A stretch of DNA of 64,000 nucleotides from Sanguibacter keddieii DSM 10542. GTDB lineage: Bacteria; Actinomycetota; Actinomycetes; Actinomycetales; Cellulomonadaceae. The first letter of the stretch is position 1, and every line of letters starts with the position of its first letter. Below, one piece after another: positions 59,738 through 64,000 of this stretch. The stretch is taken from positions 1,736,001 through 1,800,000 of the forward strand of contig NC_013521.1 in assembly GCF_000024925.1 (NCBI RefSeq). The letters are read 5' to 3'. Both the position numbers and the translations under genes were made by a program. Under the pieces are notes generated by a model, which was not told the DNA's origin, ran no database searches, and saw only the letters and a list, made by a program, of their open reading frames with translations.

Positions 59738-62212
59738 CTACCCGACCGCGTGCACCGGCGCGTCGAGCATGGTGCCCGAGCCGTCGCGCCGCGGGTCCGC
59801 CTCGGGGAGCTCGAGCGGCTGCCCTGCTGCTCCCGTGGCGTGCGGGGGAGCGGTGCCGACCCAGGCGAGGAGCAGCGTGTCCTCGCCCTTGAGGAACCGG
59901 TGGGCCCGGACGCCGCCGGTCGCCCGCCCCTTGCCGGGGTAGGCGGCGAAGGCCGTCGTCTTGACGCTCCCCGTCTGGGTGCCGGGCAGGGCGTCGGAGG
60001 CGCCCGCCACGGTGACCACGGCGCACTCCTCGGACTGCCCCGCGCGGACCGCACCGAAGAACACGACCCGCTGGTCGCCCGCGAGCTTGATGCCGGCCAT
60101 GCCGCCCGCGGTCCGCCCCTGCGGCCGCACCGCGGTGGCCGGGAAGTGCAGCAGGCTGGCCTCGGAGCTGACGAACACGAGCTCGTCGTCGTCGGTCACC
60201 GGGACCGCGCCGACCACGGCGTCGCCCGGCTTGAGGGCGACGACCTCCCAGCTGTCGCGGTTCGGGACGTCACCCTGGGCGACGCGCTTGACCACGCCGG
60301 CGGCCGTGCCGAGCGCGAGGGTCGGCGCGTCCTCGGCGAGGGAGACGACGGTGACGAGCCGCTCGCCCGGCTCGAGGGCGCACACCTCGGCGACGGGCAC
60401 GCCTCCGGACAGGCTCGGCGCGCCCTGCGTGGGAGGCAGCGCCGGCAGGTCGAGCACCGAGAGGCGCACCACCCGTCCGGCGGACGTCAGCGCACCGACC
60501 TCGGCGCGTACGGACGCGAGCACGCCCGACGCGAGGACGTCGTGCGCGTGGCGGTGGTCGTCGCGCACGGGCTCGGTCTCGTCGCTCGTGCGGGCGAGCA
60601 GCCCGGTCGACGACAGCAGCACCCAGCACGGGGTGTCCTCGATCTCGAGCGAGACGGGGGCGCCGCGCGGGCTCGAGGGCCCGGGCAGGCCGGTCACGCC
60701 GCCACCGGCCGAGTCGAGCAGGATGGTGCGGCGCGGCGTGCCGTAGACCTTGGCCACCTCGGCCATCTCGTCGCTCACCACGCGGCGCAGGAGCGCGTCG
60801 TCGCCGAGGATCGCGCGGAGCTGCTCGATCTCCTCGACGAGCGCCGACTGCTCCTTCTCGAGCTCGATGCGCGAGAACTTGGTGAGCCGTCGCAGCCGCA
60901 GCTCGAGGATGTACTCGGACTGCGCCTCGGACAGGTCGAACACCTCGCGCAGGCGACCGCGCGCGGTGTCCGCGTCGTCCGAGCTGCGGATCACCTGGAT
61001 GACCTCGTCGATGTCGACGATCGCCAGCAGCAGGCCCTCGACGAGGTGCAGACGGTCGAGGCGCTTGGTGAGGCGGAACTGCGAGCGGCGGCGCACCACG
61101 TCGATGCGGTGGTCGACCCACACGGAGAGCATCTCGCGCAGCCCGAGGGTGCGCGGCTGACCGTCGACGAGCGCGACGTTGTTCATGCCGAAGGAGTCCT
61201 CCATCGGCGTGTACCGGTAGAGCTGCTCGAGCACGGCCTCAGGGTTGAACCCCGTCTTGATCTCGATGACCAGGCGCAGACCGTGCGACCGGTCGGTGAG
61301 GTCGGTGACCGCGGTGATGCCGGCGAGCTTCTTCGCCTGGACACCCTCCTTGATCTTCTCGATGACCTTCTCCGGGCCGACCAGGTACGGGAGCTCGGTG
61401 ACGACGAGCCCCTTGCGCTTGGGGGTGACGTTCTCGACCCGCACGGTCGCCCGGGTCTTGAACGACCCACGGCCCGTGCGGTACGCGTCGCGGATGCCCT
61501 CGAGCCCGACGATCTTCCCGCCCGTGGGCAGGTCCGGCCCCGGCACGAACCGCATGAGGTCTTCCAGGCTCGCCTTCGGGTTCGCCACGAGGAACCGTGC
61601 CGCCGCGACCACCTCGATGAGGTTGTGCGGGGCGAGGTTCGTCGCCATCCCCACCGCGATGCCCGACGCGCCGTTGACCAGCAGGTTCGGGATCGCCGCG
61701 GGCAGCACCTCGGGCTGGACCAGCTTGTTGTCGTAGTTCGGCACGAAGTCGACGACGTCCTCGTCGAGACCGGTCGTCATCACCAGCGCGGCCGGGGCGA
61801 GGCGTGCCTCGGTGTACCGGGGCGCCGCCGGGCCGTCGTCGAGCGAGCCGAAGTTGCCGTGCCCGTCCACCATCGGCAGGCGCAGCGAGAAGGGCTGCGC
61901 CATGCGGACGAGCGCGTCGTAGATCGCCGTGTCACCGTGCGGGTGGAGCTTGCCCATCACCTCGCCGACGACGCGTGCCGACTTCACGTGGCCGCGGTCC
62001 GGACGCAGCCCCATGTCGGACATCTGGAAGAGGATGCGTCGCTGCACCGGCTTGAGCCCGTCGCGGGCGTCGGGGAGGGCGCGCGCGTAGATGACGGAGT
62101 AGGCGTACTCGAGGAACGAGCCCTCCATCTCCTGGGCGACGTCGATGTCGACGATCTTCTCGGTGAAGTCGCCGAGGTCGGTCGTCGAGCCGGATCGCGT
62201 CTGACGTGCCAT
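59738..62212 (-). CDS. parC: Type IIA DNA topoisomerase subunit A (topo IV type)
   Basis: An 824-residue DNA-cleaving subunit. Early blocks are [20 protein letters not shown] and [14 protein letters not shown]. The catalytic Tyr is in [12 protein letters not shown], and [20 protein letters not shown] follows. The C-terminal beta-pinwheel has degenerate blades and lacks a clear GyrA box, fitting ParC over GyrA. ATG 62212 has AGGAG about 10 nt upstream. Its partner subunit B lies at 42485-44614. It is divergent from the GNAT/acyl-CoA synthetase gene. Confidence 0.93.
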   Translation of the reverse strand: MARQTRSGSTTDLGDFTEKIVDIDVAQEMEGSFLEYAYSVIYARALPDARDGLKPVQRRILFQMSDMGLRPDRGHVKSARVVGEVMGKLHPHGDTAIYDALVRMAQPFSLRLPMVDGHGNFGSLDDGPAAPRYTEARLAPAALVMTTGLDEDVVDFVPNYDNKLVQPEVLPAAIPNLLVNGASGIAVGMATNLAPHNLIEVVAAARFLVANPKASLEDLMRFVPGPDLPTGGKIVGLEGIRDAYRTGRGSFKTRATVRVENVTPKRKGLVVTELPYLVGPEKVIEKIKEGVQAKKLAGITAVTDLTDRSHGLRLVIEIKTGFNPEAVLEQLYRYTPMEDSFGMNNVALVDGQPRTLGLREMLSVWVDHRIDVVRRRSQFRLTKRLDRLHLVEGLLLAIVDIDEVIQVIRSSDDADTARGRLREVFDLSEAQSEYILELRLRRLTKFSRIELEKEQSALVEEIEQLRAILGDDALLRRVVSDEMAEVAKVYGTPRRTILLDSAGGGVTGLPGPSSPRGAPVSLEIEDTPCWVLLSSTGLLARTSDETEPVRDDHRHAHDVLASGVLASVRAEVGALTSAGRVVRLSVLDLPALPPTQGAPSLSGGVPVAEVCALEPGERLVTVVSLAEDAPTLALGTAAGVVKRVAQGDVPNRDSWEVVALKPGDAVVGAVPVTDDDELVFVSSEASLLHFPATAVRPQGRTAGGMAGIKLAGDQRVVFFGAVRAGQSEECAVVTVAGASDALPGTQTGSVKTTAFAAYPGKGRATGGVRAHRFLKGEDTLLLAWVGTAPPHATGAAGQPLELPEADPRRDGSGTMLDAPVHAVG

Positions 62213-62310
62213 CGGTTCAAGGCTCCTGGTCTGGTGCGGGTGCGGGCGTGCTGGCCCACAGTTTCGCACGAGTGCCGGTGCGCCAGGTCCCGTGCCGCGC
62301 CAGCGCCGCA

Positions 62311-62316
62311 TAGCCT
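62311..62316 (+). promoter_or_regulatory. -10 hexamer of GNAT/acyl-CoA synthetase fusion (leaderless)
   Basis: TAGCCT, 6 nt before the GTG at 62323. Confidence 0.55.
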
Positions 62317-62322
62317 GTACCT

Positions 62323-64000
62323 GTGACCAACCCCGAAGGCTCGCCCGCAGACGACGGCGTCGCGACAGAGACCGGCTACCCGCAGGAGTGGGAGGCCGAC
62401 GTCGTCCTCCAGGACGGCACGACGGCGCACCTCCGCCCGATCACCGCCGCCGACCGCGACGCGCTGCAGCGCTTCCACACCGGCCAGTCGGAGCGCTCCA
62501 CCTACATGCGGTTCTTCGCCGCGATGGAGCGCCTCTCCGCCCGCGACCTCACCCGCTTCACCGAGCTCGACCACCGCGACAGGGTCGCCCTGGTCGCCGT
62601 CTCGTGGACCTCCGACGGCTCCGAGGAGATCATCGGCGTCGCGCGCTTCGACACCATCGCGCCCGGTGAGGCCGAGGTCGCCTTCAACATCGCCGACTCC
62701 CACCAGGGCCGCGGCCTGGGCTCGGCGCTCCTCGAGCACATCGCGGCAGCCGCCCGCGAGGTCGGCATCACGCACTTCGCGGCCGAGGTCCTCCCGCAGA
62801 ACGGCAAGATGCTCGCCGTGTTCCGCGAGGCCGGCTACGAGACCACCCAGCACGTCGACGACGGCATCGTCACCGTGAGCATCGACCTGGACCCGACGGA
62901 GCGCTCGCGGCAGGTGATGATCGACCGGGAGCACCGCGCGGAGGCGCGCAGCATGCTCGGCCTGCTCACCCCGCGGTCGGTCCTCGTGGTCGCCCCGGAC
63001 GACGCCGACGCGACGAGCCTGCAGTCGCGGATGACGGTGCGTGCCGTCGGCGCGCACCTGCGCGACGGCGACGTGACCATGACCGTCGTGGGCGCCTCGG
63101 ACGCCCTCCGCGCGGCGATCGGCGACGCCACCGGGCTGCTGTTCGTCGGCACTCTCGACGAGGTGACGGCCCCGGTCGACCTCGCCCTGGTCGTGGTGCT
63201 GCCCGGCGACGTCCTCGCGACCGTGCGGGCCCTCGCCCGCCTCGGCACCCGCGGCGTGGTCGTGGCAGGCCCGGGGTACGCGGAGACCGGCCCCGAGGGC
63301 CTGGTGCTCCAGCGCGAGGTGGTCCGTGCCGCGCACGCCGCGGGCATGCGGGTCGTCGGGCCCGGGTCGTACGGGATGTTCGCGCGTCGTCCGGAGGGGG
63401 CCTTCAACGCCTCGCTCGCCCCCGTGCTGCCGCCCGACGGGCGCGTCGGGATCTTCTGCCAGTCCGCGCCGATGGCGGTGACGGTCCTCGCGACCGTGTG
63501 GCGCCGCGGCGTCGGCCTGTCGTCCTTCGTGTCGGCGGGCAACCGCGCGGACGTGTCCGGCAACGACCTCATGCAGTACTGGCAGGACGACGAGTCCACC
63601 GACGTCGCGGGCCTCTACCTCGAGTCCATCGGCAACCCGCGGAAGTTCTCGCGGATCGCCCGTCGGCTCTCGCTCGTCAAGCCCGTCGTCGTCGTGACGG
63701 CGGGGCGCTCCGGCCACGTGGTCCCGGCGGGCCACGCGGTGCGCACCACCCGTGCGCCGCGACGCACCCTCGAGGAGATGCTGCGCCAGTCGGGCGTGAT
63801 CCGCGCGGAGAACACCCACCAGATGCTCGACATCATCCAGCTGCTCGCCCACCAGCCGCTGCCGTCGGGCCGCCGTGTGGGCATCGTCGCCGGCTCCGCG
63901 CCGCTGTCCGCGATCGTCGCCGAGGCGGCGGGCGCGGCCGGGCTGGTCGTCACCGGGCACGTGGGCGTGGTCCGCGAGGACGCGACCGAGGAGGAGAACC
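62323..64000 (+). CDS. GNAT acetyltransferase fused to NDP-forming acyl-CoA synthetase (3' end cut)
   Basis: The frame stays open to the window edge; 559 codons are visible. Residues 25-190 form a GNAT domain with the acetyl-CoA loop [13 protein letters not shown] (about 127-139). From about 213 a CoA-binding and succinyl-CoA-ligase-like region follows ([53 protein letters not shown]). This is the build of Pat-type protein lysine acetyltransferases, with GNAT first as reported for actinobacterial members. A role in switching acyl-CoA synthetases is inferred. GTG 62323 is supported by TAGCCT 6 nt upstream. Confidence 0.88.
   Translation, partial: MTNPEGSPADDGVATETGYPQEWEADVVLQDGTTAHLRPITAADRDALQRFHTGQSERSTYMRFFAAMERLSARDLTRFTELDHRDRVALVAVSWTSDGSEEIIGVARFDTIAPGEAEVAFNIADSHQGRGLGSALLEHIAAAAREVGITHFAAEVLPQNGKMLAVFREAGYETTQHVDDGIVTVSIDLDPTERSRQVMIDREHRAEARSMLGLLTPRSVLVVAPDDADATSLQSRMTVRAVGAHLRDGDVTMTVVGASDALRAAIGDATGLLFVGTLDEVTAPVDLALVVVLPGDVLATVRALARLGTRGVVVAGPGYAETGPEGLVLQREVVRAAHAAGMRVVGPGSYGMFARRPEGAFNASLAPVLPPDGRVGIFCQSAPMAVTVLATVWRRGVGLSSFVSAGNRADVSGNDLMQYWQDDESTDVAGLYLESIGNPRKFSRIARRLSLVKPVVVVTAGRSGHVVPAGHAVRTTRAPRRTLEEMLRQSGVIRAENTHQMLDIIQLLAHQPLPSGRRVGIVAGSAPLSAIVAEAAGAAGLVVTGHVGVVREDATEEEN

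Overview
The window is a GC-rich, gene-dense chromosomal segment from an actinobacterium. Pointers are the caa3-type oxidase with a qcrCAB bc1 branch, a DUF3043 protein, a DUF4192 protein, a DUF7455-like zinc-ribbon protein, class II DAHP synthase, PPi-dependent phosphofructokinase, a PASTA kinase, and many leaderless genes. Gene content and order fit Micrococcales (Cellulomonas/Sanguibacter-like); that placement is inference. I see no rRNA, tRNA, CRISPR array, insertion sequence or prophage. I list 56 protein-coding genes, the first and last cut by the window edges.

Layout. 1-2.1 kb: membrane proteins and pyrD. 2.2-6.0 kb: aldo/keto reductase, DUF3043 protein, M20 dipeptidase, hotdog thioesterase. 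6.1-10.9 kb: a sulfur and Fe-S neighbourhood with nadA, a degenerate glycerate-kinase-like protein, an ErpA/IscA carrier, a TusA-like protein and a NifS-like protein that has lost its PLP lysine. 11.2-20.6 kb: the terminal respiratory chain (ctaCDF on +; ctaE-qcrCAB on -), interleaved with a DUF4349 lipoprotein and sodA. 20.9-22.7 kb: a receiver-domain protein coupled to trpD, and a RAM-only Lrp-type protein. 22.8-31.9 kb: DnaQ/UvrC fusion, long-chain acyl-CoA synthetase, ROK glucokinase, plsC, and PPi-PFK coupled to class II DAHP synthase.

32.0-37.4 kb resembles the M. tuberculosis Rv2173-Rv2178c region: PASTA Ser/Thr kinase, LysM-SLT wall enzyme, Rv2175c-like DNA-binding protein and polyprenyl synthase. 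37.6-44.6 kb: DUF4192 protein, universal stress protein, primary sigma factor, small proteins and topoisomerase subunit B. Its A subunit lies at 59.7-62.2 kb, the spacing known from Streptomyces hrdB/parE/parC.

The most interesting part is 45.96-51.4 kb. An alpha/alpha-repeat lipoprotein, a Cys-rich membrane-anchored protein and a complete ECF vitamin transporter (T, fused A-A', S) sit in one tightly coupled operon. I read it as a possible split, bacterial counterpart of transcobalamin/intrinsic factor feeding an ECF importer. Cobalamin is the leading guess for substrate, and a cobalamin-dependent metH lies 3 kb downstream. After it come a TetR repressor with a visible operator in front of a DUF418 membrane protein, a phosphotransferase, metH, an epimerase, an LpqN-like lipoprotein, parC and the start of a GNAT/NDP-forming acyl-CoA synthetase fusion.

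Regulation visible in the sequence: seventeen genes have a TANNNT-like -10 hexamer exactly 6-7 nt before the start codon (leaderless mRNAs). Long GC-rich hairpins close most operons. Four short tandem-repeat arrays sit at gene ends.
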